Below, one piece after another: positions 12,001-25,449 of a stretch of 64,000 bases of DNA. The notes under the pieces were generated by a model. It did no database searches. It saw only the letters and a program-made list of their open reading frames with translations, and was not told the origin of the DNA. The stretch comes from Apteryx mantelli (taxonomy: Eukaryota; Chordata; Aves; Apterygiformes; Apterygidae): assembly GCF_036417845.1 (NCBI RefSeq), contig NC_089981.1:24262001-24326000 (forward strand), given 5' to 3'. The translations under genes were made by a program, and so were the position numbers. Numbering within the stretch: position 1 is the stretch's first letter; each line of letters starts with the position of its first letter.

Positions 12001-15000
12001 CAGGAGTTCCGGTAGCAATCCCCTCCCTGTCCTTCCAGGGCTTGCTGTGGAGGTCTGCTAGGTCTAATCAGCTGTAAAAGGCACTTATCGAATAGGAAAC
12101 ACTTGTACCTCTCCGCAGAAGTACCCAAGGAGCGGATACGCTCGTGCACTCCTTGAGGGAGGTGTGAAGGGCTTTGCAGGGCTTGCTGCCCTGTGCTGCT
12201 GGTAGGAAGCACTAGCAGGGCTTTCGAGGCCCCATCAGGCTCAGCCTCTGGCTGCTGTTCGCCCTGCCAAAGAAGGGCTAAAATCGAAATACGGCACCAT
12301 AGATAGGTAGGTAAGTGGGAAGGTGGAGAAAACATGATTACTGACTCCACAGACACCGGGGCTGTGGCCCATACTTTGAGCACTCCGGGCACTCCACAGG
12401 TTATAACACACAGGTGCTGATGCACTTTTCAGCAAACGCTGCCTTGTCTTTCTACGAAACAGCCACCAGTACACACAGCTGACTCACGGCATTTGCATGG
12501 ATTTGATTAAGTGGCAGAGTGGGGTTGAACCTTTCTGTTGGGCAGCGATAGCGAGAACATCTCATTTGCCTTGTCCTCCTGTTCACTTCCTGGCCTGGTG
12601 CAAACTTAGATTTTGACTGCTGAAAGGCCCCTTTTGCAAAACGTAGCCCAAAGGGAGTTACAACCAGGGGAAATCACAGTTTTGTAATTCATGCTACCTC
12701 TTTACACTAGTGTGTCGTGCTCAGCTGCTTGGCGGGGTTTACGAGGCAGTGCAGCCCCCAGCCCAGCACCCCAGGCTCGCAGGGTCCCTGCAGTCAGGCA
12801 AAGCACCTCCCAGCCACCAGCGTTTTTACGTCCTCCTGACCCAAAATGGTAAGCGATGACTAGCCAAGACATAATTGCATGAATTTTCATGAGTCCGGTT
12901 TCCTTCCATTTGGGCCTAGCTCCTCCGTTTAGCCCTTGGGGAAGAGACATAAGTGATGATCCTTAAGACACTTCTGTCATGCTGATGGATCTATTTTGCC
13001 ATTTGAATGCAACTCAGGCTTTTGCACTAATGGGGTGAAATATGCCCTGTTTCTTGAAGACTGAAGCAAGAGCTGAGCCTATGAGCTTTCTATTTTGAAA
13101 TGAACCAGCAAGGTGGCAAGGGAGAAGGAGAGAGGATGCGCACACTCCTGGGTGTTGAAACAGTGTTAGCGAGAAGGATATCTGATGGTGCAAAAGACAG
13201 CATCACAGACCTGATAGAGGGAAATCACACAGCGGGCCCTGTGTAGGCCTGGAGAAAGTCCCTTCCAGCTTTGGTGCTTTGGTCGTCCCCATGAATCCTG
13301 TAGACAGAGAAATGGAGCAGAACAAGATGTTAGCAGGTCCCAAAGATTCCTCACAGCTAGGGAAAAAAAAAAAACAGAGAAATTGAGAAGTTCATGCAAA
13401 GAATGGGAAAACATTTTGCCCAAGGTTGATCAGAGCAGGGCTCACACAAAGCTGGGCACTGGCCTGTGTGAATGTTACCCCTTAAATTTGGATCCTGCTG
13501 GCCTTCTGCTGCAGCCCTGGTTCCTTCTGCCCTGTGCTAGGACAAATGATGACAGTCCCCATCTTCATCCAGGGACACAAAACCTGTGAGTCATCCATAA
13601 ACCAAGTGTAATAGAGACACAGATGCTGTGTAAGGGAGCCATTAGATCTCTTGTTAAAATAATTTTGACAAAACTACATTGCAGAGAGAAGCTGGACTCC
13701 AAAGGGGTGACCTGATAAGTGGCAAAAGAGTTTGGGCTGTGGAGGCCTTAAGGAGCACCCTCAATGTACATGTACCCCTGAGCATCCACAGAAACGTGTC
13801 TTGCTCAATGAAAACGGGTAACATGAGCACAGATCCCATTTCCTGGTGCACAGCTACGTTTTGGGATGTGCATATTTTGTGACCATGTTTGAGGCACCTG
13901 TTTTTGAAAACATAGCCCCAGGCCTTTATTTTATAGCTGCGCTCAGTGATAAACACTACCTTCAAGCAGCTGAAGAATGCAGCTCTCAGTGTCGCCTGCC
14001 GCTAGCAGAGTAGTAACTAATGAACTTTTTATGGAGCACGCTCTACCCAAAGATCTCCAGGTATTTTGCAAAAGGAGTTTGGTCCCACGTGCCCTGTTTT
14101 ACAAATGCGGAAGCCAAGGCAGGGGAAGGTGGAATGAAGCCCCAAGGTCATGCAGTAAATCAGTGGCATAGCGTAGCAGGAGATTTCGGGGTCTGAATCT
14201 GGGGCTCTGGCTGGTAAATCACAAGGCTTTGCAATGCAAGTGTGTGCACCAGCCACCCAGCAATTAGGTTAACACTGCAGTTATCATGGTCAGTAAGACA
14301 GCATAACGTCTGAAGGTACATTTTCATCCATGTTACAAGCAGGGAAATTTTATGTAACAGTATAGCTCCTTTGAGGAGATCTTTCAAGGAAAACAAGGCA
14401 GGTAATATGAGAATCAGAAAATGTATCTGTTACTGCAGAAGAAAAATTATTGCAGAAGAAAGAAATGACAGTCTCACATTGGTGGAGCTCTGCTGGGGCA
14501 GTGACCCATAATGTGGGGTGAACATATTTCTTTTCTCTGAATCATTCCTGTGTCTTGTTTGTTGAGTTCTCAAATTAATGAACTTGAAACTCTACCAATG
14601 GTCAGGTTCCTCCCGTTTCTTTGATCTGCCCCACTAACAAACCATTTTACAATCAAAATTTCAACCTTTCTTCTCCTTTTAATGTGACTCATGAGGAAAC
14701 AGAGGATTCAGCCTCCTGTTCTACGGCTGTCGTTCCTCCTTCAAAGCTGTTGTCAGCGGCAAGATCCTGCATGTGCTAGTCCGTGTGGTACAAGACACCC
14801 AGGGCTGGTCTCTGAGTGGAAATACTCAGAGTAGCTCTCCTGGAAGATTTAGATGCTCTATTTTGAAATAAAAGTGTTTCTTATGAGTAAGCTAAATTTT
14901 GGAAATGGGGATAAAATGCATACTTATTCTGGTTTCCAGGCAGTCTAAGCTGAATAATTATTTCAGGGCAGTTATCATAGTAAATTTGTAAATGCAGTGG

Positions 15001-15280
15001 AAGGAGGTGTTTTGAATGAGTAGCCTATGGGGTTTGTGCTGTCAGTAGGGCTTTCCACTTCTGATTTCTCTGGATAGGTCAAGTTCTGGCATTTCTCAGT
15101 TTCGGTCTATGTCATTTGTCCCAGAGGGTGACACCAGGCTTGTAGCAAGCCCCTTAGCACCACACACATTCCCCAGGTGAAGCCAGTGCCCAGTGTCTTT
15201 GCCGATGACAAATGGGACCATCGAGACCCAGCACCCCCTCAGCTGCCACCACTGCGAGTGGACGAGCGGTCGGAAGGGCC
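12001..15280. other. Intergenic, no gene seen
   Basis: Plain sequence apart from the ancient repeat at 14020-14240. Confidence 0.6.
14020..14240. mobile_element. Ancient amniote repeat, L3/CR1-like or MIR-like
   Basis: The order of phrases 'gatctccaggtattttgcaaaa', then 'gttttacaaatgcggaagcc', 'ccccaaggtcatgcag' and 'cagtggcatag' matches, with many changes, the old interspersed family whose consensus has a lowered-count 'gggaaactgaggc ... caaggtcacacagc ... agtggcagagc' pattern. The divergence implies great age. The exact family is uncertain. Confidence 0.55.
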
Positions 15281-15289
15281 AGTCTCCAA

Positions 15290-15720
15290 GTCAAAAATAC
15301 AGGCTCTCTCTCCCAGCCGATGCTGTTTCCTGGAAGAAGTTTTATTGCCACTGAAATGCTTGAAGCTCTGTGAAGCCTTTGCCAGCTGGAATAGTCTCTT
15401 TGCACCTGTCTTTTTGTTTACACAAATCCCTTCTCTAATAGAGCTAATCACTCCGCTTTGATAAATCTGCCAGGGCCCCCGATACGGGCTCCTTCCTAGC
15501 CCTTGGCGCTAAACAAACAGACCATTGTCTCCACGGGGCCGGCCAGCTTGTTAATGGTTAAACTGGGCCGCGGGGCGGGAGGGCGGCAGGAGGCCTCCGG
15601 CTGCGCGCAGGCTGCCCGGGGCCGCGCTGCCGCTGCAGCTCTGTTGCAATGCGTTAAGGTCCTCGGAGGTTCCTGCGAGCCTGCGGCATTCGTGCTGGGA
15701 GCACGGAGGGGTTGCACTGG
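15290..15720. promoter_or_regulatory. Candidate conserved regulatory element with adjoining CpG patch
   Basis: At 15330-15560, AT-containing words typical of enhancers (GTTTAC and TAAACAAAC forkhead-like sites, CTAATC and TTAATGG homeodomain-like sites, CTTTGAT TCF-like) lie in sequence free of repeats and of sustained frames. This merges into a CpG-rich patch to 15720. Function is inferred from site density only. Confidence 0.35.
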
Positions 15721-15959
15721 CGTCCTACATCCTTTTTCTTTCCGCACAAACCTTCCCGCTTTGCTTCCCTCCCTTTGGCACCACACACCCCCTCCATCAT
15801 CACTACCGGGAGCAGCGGCACCTCGTTTCACAGCTAATTGCATGAGCTTTGCCACGGGAGCGGGAAGCTGGAGCAGATGTGAGATCGCACCACAGGAGCA
15901 TCTCTCTTGCGCTTCTTCATGCCTTTTTCTTCCTAGCACTCTGCCCACACATCTGACCT

Positions 15960-18900
15960 GAGAAGGTCAAAAGCGGGGAGATGGCTAGCCGTTCTCCTGG
16001 ATCCGTGGTGGGACAGCACCCCGGGCCAGCACACACCAAACTGCCAATGGCTTGCTGCTCAGCAAAAACCCATAACTACCACTTGTTTTCTGCAAAAACA
16101 AGAGGGCTTTTCTTCTTAAGGCTTCTTATTTTGCCTTACTCGAGAGCACCTTCAGCAGTCTTTTCCCTTTGGGCAGGTAGGAGACAGTAGGGTGATCCTT
16201 CACGCAGCTACTCAGGACACAGTCTCCATCTCCTCGTGCATCTACTGTGGATTTCTCCAGTCCTTTTCCCTGGAAAGAGACAGTAGCAGGGCACAGTCTT
16301 TCCAGAGCTTCTCTGCTGGTCCCTGATGGCTTTGGGACATGCAATTCATTTGGAGCATCTAGCACCAGGGAGTGTGGTGGAAAGGCCATCCCTGATAGAG
16401 GGCTAATGATAGAGAGGGGAGAGGCGCTTTAAAGATACACAGAGAAGGACATTAGCCAGGAGAGAAAAATGCTAAAGCAGACTGAGGAACAGGCCAAGAA
16501 AGTGATGCTTAAGAGTGTTATAAGTAAGGATAGGTAAATAGCAAGAGGAAGAAATGGGATTTAGAAAACTGGAAGTTTGGTCATAAAATACTAAAAGCTA
16601 GTTTTAAAGCAAGGGACAGGAGACGTTTGACATGAGCACTGCCTTCCTCCAGCAGCTCTCCTCCTGGGGTTAAGAGACCAGGCCGATGCCGAAACCTATG
16701 CCAACAGAGCACTGCGTTTTTCTCTACGCTCTGCCGTAACCCTGTAACCCTAGTTCAAAGCTGGTAATGCCACCACAAATGAATTTTTGCAGCAGATTTC
16801 CCTCACTTGAAGAAGCAACATAAGAATCGTTCTATACCACAAGGCCTTTGCTGGTAGAGTTTTTCTTCTCATTTTGGCAAAATAGATGTTTTGGACAGTC
16901 AGCCGCCTCCAAGCATGACGTAGGCTACCCAGACTGCTCTGCATCTATAAGATGAGCAAACGCAGAGGTTTTGAGGGGTTGTTTCACGGCAGAACAGCTC
17001 TGGCTGCAAAACTCTGTAATGCAGTTCAACACACGGCACAGCAGCAAACGAGGATGAGCTGCCTGCCTTCACCGGCGTTAGCTGCGTCTGTAAGAAAATC
17101 TTTGACTGTAATACCCAGACCAGCTGTTTAGCAAGCTGCAATCAGCCCCACGCTGTTCAGATTAAAGGCAGTAAACCGTCTGTAGCAGCTCACAGGTCTC
17201 TCAGCACCCGTGGCTGATTTCTCAGTTGCTTTGCTCAGGCCTGCTCTCTGCCTCAGGCAAGCGTTACGCGTGTAACCAGGGAGACAGGCGGGTGCTTTCG
17301 GAGGGATCTCTGCCAGTCCCCATTAGGCTCCAACTCCGATTTCCCCTGCGAGCCTTCAGCTCGGTGCCCGAGCTTCATTTTGCAGCGTGGGCGGCGAGGC
17401 AGAGCCCCAGCGTGCGGGTGAGATGGACTGGCCCTCCTCTCCATCCAGCCCACCGTGCAGTGCTTTCCTTCGCCGCAAAATGGAAACAACTGTGCTTCAG
17501 CCTCTGTGCAGCACAGCTTGAAATCCCAGACCCTGAGAGGTTTCCGCTGGACCTTCTTCCAGGCCCCTGGTCTCCAGCCCTAGTTTGCAACTGGAATATC
17601 CTTGCGATGATGCATATCGCCTAGCTGCCTGCCAGCGCCACTCCTCCTAAAGCTGCAAGGGTCTCGGGTCCACGCTACGGACCTCTGTCATTCAGCAGAT
17701 GCTCTTGGCTGTTGGTTGCACTGCTGACCAGTCCCTTCTTGGCCTACCACTTCGTAACAGGCTTTTGAACACAGACTGACCGTCTGGAATAGCACATCAG
17801 GCATCCACGCCGCACAGAAAAGAAACAACGGAATTAAGAGTCATGTCCGCATTTGATCCTACCCCCTCCCAGAATACCTGCTTTTCTATCAGCAGTCCAG
17901 CCTACATGAAAGGAGCTCACCACTTCCTGCTGCAGGAACCATGACTTCATCTGAGCCCCTCGCTCCCCGCTCTGAAGTCCCAGAAGTGACCTTCTTTGGG
18001 CTTCAGCTAGGGGAATGACCTTTCATGGCTAGTGCTCATGATTGCTCCTGAGATAAAGCCAGCAGGAAAAGCAACTCCCAAATTATTATTGCTTGGAGAT
18101 GCTGTGCGTAACTGTGGCCCTTAGGGCCTAAATCTGTGAGTGAAGAAATGTGGATGCTTTCATCCCTCCCAGAGAAGTGCATCACAGATAATCAGGGCCT
18201 GAGGTGTTAATTACAGCTCCTGAAGTCCTTCTGCCCTTCTCCACCTTCCTCCCTTGATTTACTGAAGCCTCTTTCATTATATCAAAGCCCTTAGGCCTCC
18301 TACTCAGAACAGATACTGTATCTCAGCCTCGCAATGGAAAGCCAGCTTTCACAGGGATTGCTGAAGACCTATCTGCAAAGAGTGCCTTGCACCTTGCCCA
18401 TACTGGAAAAAAATGTATGTGTTGGTATGTCAACATTTTTGCTCCTCAAGCCATGTTGAAGAGAAGCTGAGAGCTCTTTGGCTGCTGTCAGCTCAGGCCT
18501 CACCTCCTCGTGGGCTGTAAGGTGGGGAGGGAAATGCCACCAGAGTTGTAATAGCATCATCCCATCCTTAGACACCTTGCAAATCCTTCCTGGCCAATGC
18601 TGCTGATGAAGCTGGTTATTCCCCGAAGAGATGGGCGGAAAAGGCTGGAGTCAGACAAAGTAATTTATAGCCAAAAGTACCAAGGACTTTGCATGGGGAG
18701 GCCGAAAGGATGATTGCCCCCCTCAGAGGCGGTCTGAAAGAGTGAGGTGACTCGCTCGGAGATTGCCAAACAGGATGATGTGGGACTTGTTCGTGCACAG
18801 TCTAGTTCTTCGCTGCTTGTGTGGGTGCAAGAGCCTCTCAGCTCCTTTACATCCACCCTGAGAACAGGAAAAAACTTGCGCCTGAGGAACTCAGCGACGC

Positions 18901-19030
18901 AGGGGAGCCTCAAGGTTTACACCCGGATTACACATGGCACACGGAGAAAAAAACAAGAGCGGGGGCGAAGAGCGATATGAACTACTAACACATTTAAACC
19001 ACCAAGAGTTTTAAAAAGTATATAAGCCTT
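15960..19030. other. Intergenic, no gene seen
   Basis: Mixed composition without repeats that I recognise and without an exon candidate. Confidence 0.6.
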
Positions 19031-19049
19031 CATGCAGCATCCGGGAATT

Positions 19050-19960
19050 AAGCGGCAGGGAGAAGGAAAAACGGACGCTGGGGTGGCACCCGGTGAGTTT
19101 GGGTTCAAGCCCTGGCTCCCTCCACGGCCACCGCTCTCTGCCTCGCGCGCATGCAACCAAAGGGTTTTTTCTTTTTTACTTTTGCTTCTCCTTCCCCAAA
19201 CAATTAATGTCAGCGCGGAGAGGCAGGTGCTCCTGGCAGGATGCCCTCCTTTTTGTTTACAGAACACTCCTTGAAGATTATTCACGTTGAAATCTTCTGG
19301 CGTTTCTCTCTCTCCCGCTCTCTTCCCCGCGCCCCATCTTGGAGCCGGTTTTCGTGCCCCGCAGGTCCTGGGTGGCAAAGCCAAGGGGAGCCTGGTCCTG
19401 AGAGGAGCAAGGTGGGAGCCAAGCGGGCATCTCCAACCAAAATCCCTGGGGGAGAGATCAGGGGCTTGTCTCTCCCAGGTCCGGGGCTGTTCCCCGGAGC
19501 GTGAAAAATCCCATCCGTGGCTCTGCTTGGCCTTTTGTTTTTCTTTGTCACCCATCTCAGCAACAGAAATCTTTCAGCAATATTTGCAAAGAGATGGCGT
19601 GGGATCGGCATAATGAGCATTGCTTCTTTTCTTTTTTTTAACCCTCAAAAATGCATGCTTTTTTCGTGCATGCAAAATTAGAGAGTTGACTCTATTCCCT
19701 TTCCGGAGAGGTGTGTATAGCAAGAGCAGAGAATTACCAGAAAAACGGTCACAACAGTCCCTGCGCTAAAGGCTCTCTCTCCCTGAAAATACGCTTTCAC
19801 TTCAGTGCAAATCTCTCCCCCTTGTTCCGCCAGCCCCAAGCCTGGACCACTAAAAGGGGCCCGGGAAAGTGCTTCTGCCTGGTTTTCGCCCCGTGTCACC
19901 CTCGGAGATTACGGAGGCATGGACGCAGGACCGTGGCCTTTCCGAGTGAGTCACGCGGGT
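19050..19960. other. GC-enriched patch with palindromic ATGCATGC motif
   Basis: CpG-enriched to about 19500, followed near 19650-19675 by the words TGCATGC and GCATGCA about 9 bases apart, then a TGAGTCA AP-1 site near 19945. Open frames on both strands overlap and look compositional. Confidence 0.35.
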
Positions 19961-22900
19961 GGGACAGACAGATTATAGAGAGCTTTATGGTCTTCCCCAG
20001 CCATTTCAAAATGCAAAGCAGCTGAAACAGGTTTGAGGCAGCATTCGAAGGTTGCAAAAGATTCGGACAAAAGGCAAAACTGCGCTCGTTTCTTAAGGGG
20101 AAAAAAAAAAAAGGACATTTTGGCCTCGCTGCATTCTGTAGTAAAAATCCCCCCTGCCTTGACCAAGCCCCAAATTTCACCCCATGTGCTGGCGATCCCC
20201 CTGCCAGCTCCTGACTCAGCAGCAGCCCATGTTCGTTCTTGCAGTGGAGAGGGGGGTTTCCAGCGACTTTGTGTCTGAATGAGGCCATGGCAAAAGCTGA
20301 ACTAGTGTCACCAGCATCCACTCGGAGGGAATAAACACAACCTTGAATGGCATCTGCCTCCATTCAGCTTTTCCCCAACAGTGTTTTTCCCCAAACAGCC
20401 CTCGTCACACTGAACTCTTGTTCTACTGAACTGCTCCTTTCTGGTAAACAAAGAATAAATTTTCTGATTAAACTGTTACAGCAATGTGCCTTGGCCAAAT
20501 ATTTTTGTGCCTATAAAATAAGCAAACAAACAAATGTTTAAACCAATCAGAAGAGGAATTGGCACATCCCAGGATAAACTCCCGGGGCATTAAGAAATCG
20601 TGCGGGGAAACTGCGCAGCAAGACTGAGGTTTGCAGGCTTTTCTGCTTTGCAATGCGTAACCACCACTTTAGCAATACAGCTGGATGTAGTGTTGGTGCA
20701 GAAAAGAGAGATACAAAATGATATAATATTTCCAGTTGGGTCTTTAGCACAAGAGTAGATGTATGAATCTTTATCTAGAAATGACAGGTCCAAAGATTTT
20801 CTGCCGTTGGTTCACGTTCGTGCTGTCGTCTCCACTGCTGTTGCTGGTACTAGTCCAGGAGCCAGATTTTCCGTCGATGAAAACAGGCCTAGCTCTGTTG
20901 ATTTCAGTAGCATTTTGTCCCATTTGCGCTGTTGAACTTGGGCCAGCACCTCCAGCAAGTTTGCCAGGGCCACCCTGCGAGTGCAAACGACCTGCAAGCC
21001 ACTGGCCAGCAATGCACCAGCAAATAGCTACCGGCGCTTCCTAGCTCAGTCTGCCCCTGAATGTGCGATTTCACAGGTCAGATTATTTTCTTTATTTTTT
21101 AGGTTTAAGTCCTGTTTCTGAGCACTTGGGGCCGTGCATTTGCGGAGGACTACCGCATGTCTCGGCTGCGCCGAGCCACCCCCTCCACCCAGTGCCTCCA
21201 ACACCCCCCTGCATCACGGCACGCTCATCCAGCAGCGCACCGCTTGTCAGCTCGCATCGCTCACACAAAACACGACCAGATTTCCTCCGGCGAGAGCTGC
21301 CGCGCTCTGACACACTGCACACGAGGCACAGCATCCTTCCGCGTGCCTCGCGTGCCTTGCAGTCATCTGGTCAGCTTTCTTCTTGCAATCTGAACCTATT
21401 TTTTGGCAGTGAGACGGGCTTTGAAACAGCCCTTTGACACCAGTGGGATGTGCATCAAATATATATAATATATGCATCTGTATCTGCTGTCTCCTCCAGG
21501 CATCTCCATGGTATGGACAAAGAGATGTGCCCATGCTATTATAAGGCTCTCTCAAACCAGGGGAATGACTGAAGCATTTCAGTAGTGGCTTTGTTTTTAA
21601 GCTCACACAAAACCAGCAAGCAGTTTAACTAGTCTTTCCCTCTGCGTGTATCTGGCCTGGGTACATGCATGGCTGGCTGTCTACCCATATGGGCATGGGG
21701 GAATGTTAAAAACAAAAAGAACAAAGCCAGACAGAAACACAATCCCCTAAGGAACAATTGAAACTGGTGGATGGTTGCTAGCTGCGCATTTCTTACCCAA
21801 GCACGGCGGCTTTGCAAAGGACTTTCTAACTCACTGGCTAGTCCCAAGGCTTCCTCGTAAAAGGCTGCTGGGCTTGTTGCAACATATTCCAGGTGTGTAA
21901 GTGATGCCCTGCCTCGTGCCTTTCTCAGCACAGAGCCTGGGGCCTCGAAGCGAGCAGGGAGGAGGAGAGAGGCAGAGCTGCGCGTGTTCACATTAAATGA
22001 AGCAGAAAGAGAAAGCTGGAATCCGCCACCCCTGGGGCACCGCTATTGAACAGGTTGAACCTGACAGCAGGACAAGCGAGGCAGCAGGAGGGAGCAGAGC
22101 CATCCTCCAGCCTCCAGCCGGTGGTGCGGATCTGGCCGGCAGCAGAGGCTGGGGACAGGTCAAGAAGCCAAGCCTGGAAAGCTGAGGAATTAGGAGAAGG
22201 GGGCCAAGGTGAGAAGTGGGGGAGTGGGAGGGAGAACACAAAAGAAAGGGCTAATTCGTCCTTAGCACAACATAGGAAGGCAAAGCAGAAGGAGGGCACG
22301 TAACCACCCCCTGTCTGTGTGTAGTTTAGATGTTTTAAAAATACATGGGGGGGGGGGGGGAGAAGATCATTCCTGCCCAAAGCCGTTACAGTCTAAGGCT
22401 GCAGTCCAATGGTGCAAGAAACGTGGCTTTAAGGCTCCTATACGCTCAGCCACATGGCACCAAGCTGACTCTGGATAGGCCCCCTCTGCCCGTTCACCAT
22501 CACTCAAAATACTCTGAGTGGCTAAATTTGGACTGACGGCCTTATGCAGTACCTACGCCTGCATCGCTCCAGCCTTATGGCTGGAGTTGGGTGTCATCCA
22601 TCCTCCCGCAGCTGGCACACAAGCACCAAGTATCATGTCCTCTGGCTGCTGGGACAAAAGGGCGAGTGGTGCCCACCTTGGCTGAGACCAGACATGTCCT
22701 GCTGGGTGCCCTGATGCCCTGCAGACCCCATGAATGACTGTGGACCTGCTCGGGAGCACGGTGCTCAGGAGACCCTGGCCACCACTCCCTAGGCCTGTCC
22801 TCATCATGCCCCAGTTGCAAGAAGGTTGTCTAAAAGCCAGGGCACAGGGAGAGCTGTTCTGAGGAGGGTCACTTGTATTCTTCCTCCTGGTCTTCAATGA

Positions 22901-23490
22901 AAGAAGCACCAAAAAACAGGAAAATACTGATTTTCAGAGTTTTTTCCAAGCTGACCTCACTACACAGCTGTCTAAGGCTTGCCAGCTCCTTATTCCAGAA
23001 GCACTCAAGCTGTAGGCTGCACATCATCTCTGCGTGGAGGCATCCTGCTAAAGGATCGGGGCTTCCTTTCCCAACTCAAGCGACCAAGGAACATAACACT
23101 TTCCTCCCGACACTGATTTGAAGAGTCAGCCTGAGGGGGCAGAGGAATCCTCTGGGACAGAGACATCCTGGGGCAGGGGCAGCCCAACTGCCTTGGTGGC
23201 AGTGTTCCCTCCACTGGGAAGCTGGGAGACAGGGAAGAGAGTGAGAAACGCAAGAGCTTTGCAATTCAATGGCACTTCTTCAGCAGTGCCAACCTCACCC
23301 CAAGAGCTTGCCCTTCTCTGCTGCCGGGACGGACACAAAACCCTCCTTGCACCAAGAGCAAGCTCAGCTGCAAGTTCCCTGCGGCTGCTGCTGCTGCTGT
23401 AGCCCCGTGCGGGGTAGCACCCCTGGGAAGATGTCACCGCTGATGACACCCTGGCGAAAGTGGCCCAGCGTGGTCCTCACTCACCAAGCG
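19961..23490. other. Intergenic, no gene seen
   Basis: Includes an A run at about 20101-20112 and the G14 run at 22347-22360. No exon supported. Confidence 0.6.
22347..22360. repeat. Homopolymer G14
   Basis: Fourteen uninterrupted G in otherwise plain intergenic sequence. Confidence 0.95.
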
Positions 23491-23499
23491 AGCCTCTAA

Positions 23500-24560
23500 G
23501 CTGCAACAGAACACGCTTCTGCAGAGCGTGCAGAAACCCTGCCCTTTGTTATTGCTCTGCGTCTCCAGGCCTGCCAGCTGCGACCGTGCCCAGCACACCT
23601 AATTAGGAGGGTTTTCTTGTCTTTACGCCCAACGCAAGCTCCGTGGGGCTGACATGAAAGCCCCTGGAAGGGATCCAGGGAGCGACGCAGCCACCGGCCG
23701 CATAACCGCTCGGGCCTGGCAGCTGGACAGCCTCGAGAGATCGTCTTCCCGGGCCAGGCGGAGGCACGGCCGCGGGGCAGCAGTGAGCCAGCTGCCCGGC
23801 ATCTGGGCCTGAGGGCTGGGCTTGGCCCCGGGGGGGCTGAGGCTGCCAGCAGCGAGGTTCCTTGCATGGACGCGGCGTTGGGGAACTGGGCTGCTCTGTA
23901 TTTCAGGGAGCTGCAGGGACACGTCTCTGTCCCCAGCCGCTTAAAGCAGCCCCTTAGCGTGCAGCCCCAAGGTGGAAAGAGCGGTTTGCAAGGGGTTTGT
24001 GGGGGTCTGGGATGAAGACACGTATGCGTGCGCGAGCCCTCCTGGGCCAGGGCTCTGCCCGCGTGTGTGCTTGCTCGCTCACCGTAGAGCCCAACGACTC
24101 CGCGCTGCCAATTCAGACCTGCAGGCGCTGCTGCGATACAAACGGGCGAACAGTCATAATAATAATTAATAAACATGCCGAAACAAAAAAGCTCTCCTCG
24201 TTTAATTAACGTTGGTCTTCAGCAGCTTCATCTTTGGGCGAGCGGCTACTTTCTCAGGACCTGCCTTCACGCCGTGCCGTACCCACCACGGCGGAGGCGA
24301 GCAAGCCTTTCCAGTGCGAACGGGAAAGGCTCTCGGGAAGCGGGGCTGACGGCCCGGCCCTTGACCCCGTGCTGGCAGACGGGCCCGAAAGGCTCCTCGC
24401 CGGCCCCAGCAGCCCCGGCAGGAGCAGGGCGGCCGGGCGGCCTCCCCGCGCGCCAATCTCTGCGGCTTTGAAGGAGTGCTGCCGCAATCTTTACAAGGCC
24501 ACGGAGATAGGAGCGCGCTGGGCACGCTCCAAGCACAGCCGGCCATCTGCTCCGGTTTTA
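23500..24560. other. CpG-rich patch
   Basis: This is a long GC-rich interval. Open frames of over 200 residues exist on the minus strand at both ends, but they are Arg/Pro/Ala/Gly-rich, overlap frames on the other strand and match no family I know. It could be a distal CpG island or a promoter of an unrecognised non-coding RNA. Confidence 0.45.
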
Positions 24561-24586
24561 ATGTGCTTTCCCGCCAAACCCCTGCA

Positions 24587-24600
24587 CCCCCCCCCCCCCC
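24587..24600. repeat. Homopolymer C14
   Basis: Fourteen uninterrupted C at the edge of the 23.5-24.56 kb GC-rich patch. Confidence 0.95.
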
Positions 24601-24859
24601 GCTTCTGACCCCATCCGAGTTAAAGCCGTTTCCTTCACAGTAAAGATTTATAGAGCCGTACCTGCAGCCAGCAAGCCAGGTAAATTCAAGGTCCTGGGCT
24701 GCTTCCAAAAGCGATTGGGAGGGAGCTGATGGGGGGAGGAGAGCCGAAGGGAAGGCTGCGCACCGGTGCCCGGCAAGCGGCCGCGGCCGAAACGCCGCGG
24801 GCGCTGCTAGCTGGGCAGGAGAGGAGAGATGGGCCTGGGAAGGCAGAGAGGGTTTCACA

Positions 24860-25065
24860 GAGGTCACTGAACAGTTGAGGTTGGCAGGGACCTCTGGAGA
24901 TCATCTGGTCCAATCCCCCTGCTCAAGCAGGGTCACCTAGAGCAGGTTGCCCAGGACCGTGTCCAGATGACTTTTGAATATCTCCAAGGATGGAGACTCC
25001 ACAGCTTCTCTGGGCAGCCTGTTCCAGTGCTCAGCCACCCTCAAAAGAAGTTTTTCCTTTTGCGC
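24860..25065 (-). mobile_element. CR1 LINE fragment, 3' end
   Basis: The minus strand still reads the C-terminal end of CR1 ORF2, with pieces such as AEHWNRLPREAVESPSLEIF and LDTVLGN. The plus strand shows the familiar complement 'gggacctctggagatcat' and 'ggcagcctgttccagtgctc'. This is a 5'-truncated insertion keeping only the last coding segment and part of the 3'UTR. The terminal octamer repeat is not clearly preserved. The insert is oriented opposite to the window. Its sequence is of the type seen throughout bird genomes and is the best single clue to the host. Confidence 0.9.
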
Positions 25066-25314
25066 ACTTTGTCTAACCCTGTTGCCCAAGTGCTTCACAC
25101 CGCCGAGATTAGCCCCCTCTCCGTGCAAACATGCATGCACGCTTGCGCAGGCTCCGGCTGCCCGATGCCGAGCTGCTGTCCTCCGTTTTTCTTTTTTCTT
25201 AATGAGAACTTCTTGCAATCTACCCAGTCAACCCGGGGTGGGGAGCTGTTACTTATTAACGGCGGCGCCTCCACGGGAAGCGGGACAGGGGAGCTGCTGA
25301 AAACCTCAGCGTCT

Positions 25315-25341
25315 CACACACACATACACACACACACACAC
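25315..25341. repeat. (CA)n microsatellite
   Basis: CA dinucleotides with a single T interruption, just beyond the CR1 fragment. Confidence 0.9.
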
Positions 25342-25449
25342 GTGTTTTCCCTCCTTGGGGTCTCAGGTCCCAGCGCCAACCCTTCTCTGCAGCCAGGTAC
25401 TTGGTTTTCTGCTGGTCCTTTAAGCACCAGTGCCTGGCCAGTAAAGCAG

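Noticed and set aside
24202-24867. 221-codon minus-strand frame
   Set aside because: Compositional frame in a CpG-rich patch overlapping other frames; no motif.
24937-25218. 93-codon minus-strand frame as a host gene
   Set aside because: Its C-terminal part is the end of CR1 ORF2, so it belongs to a truncated mobile element.
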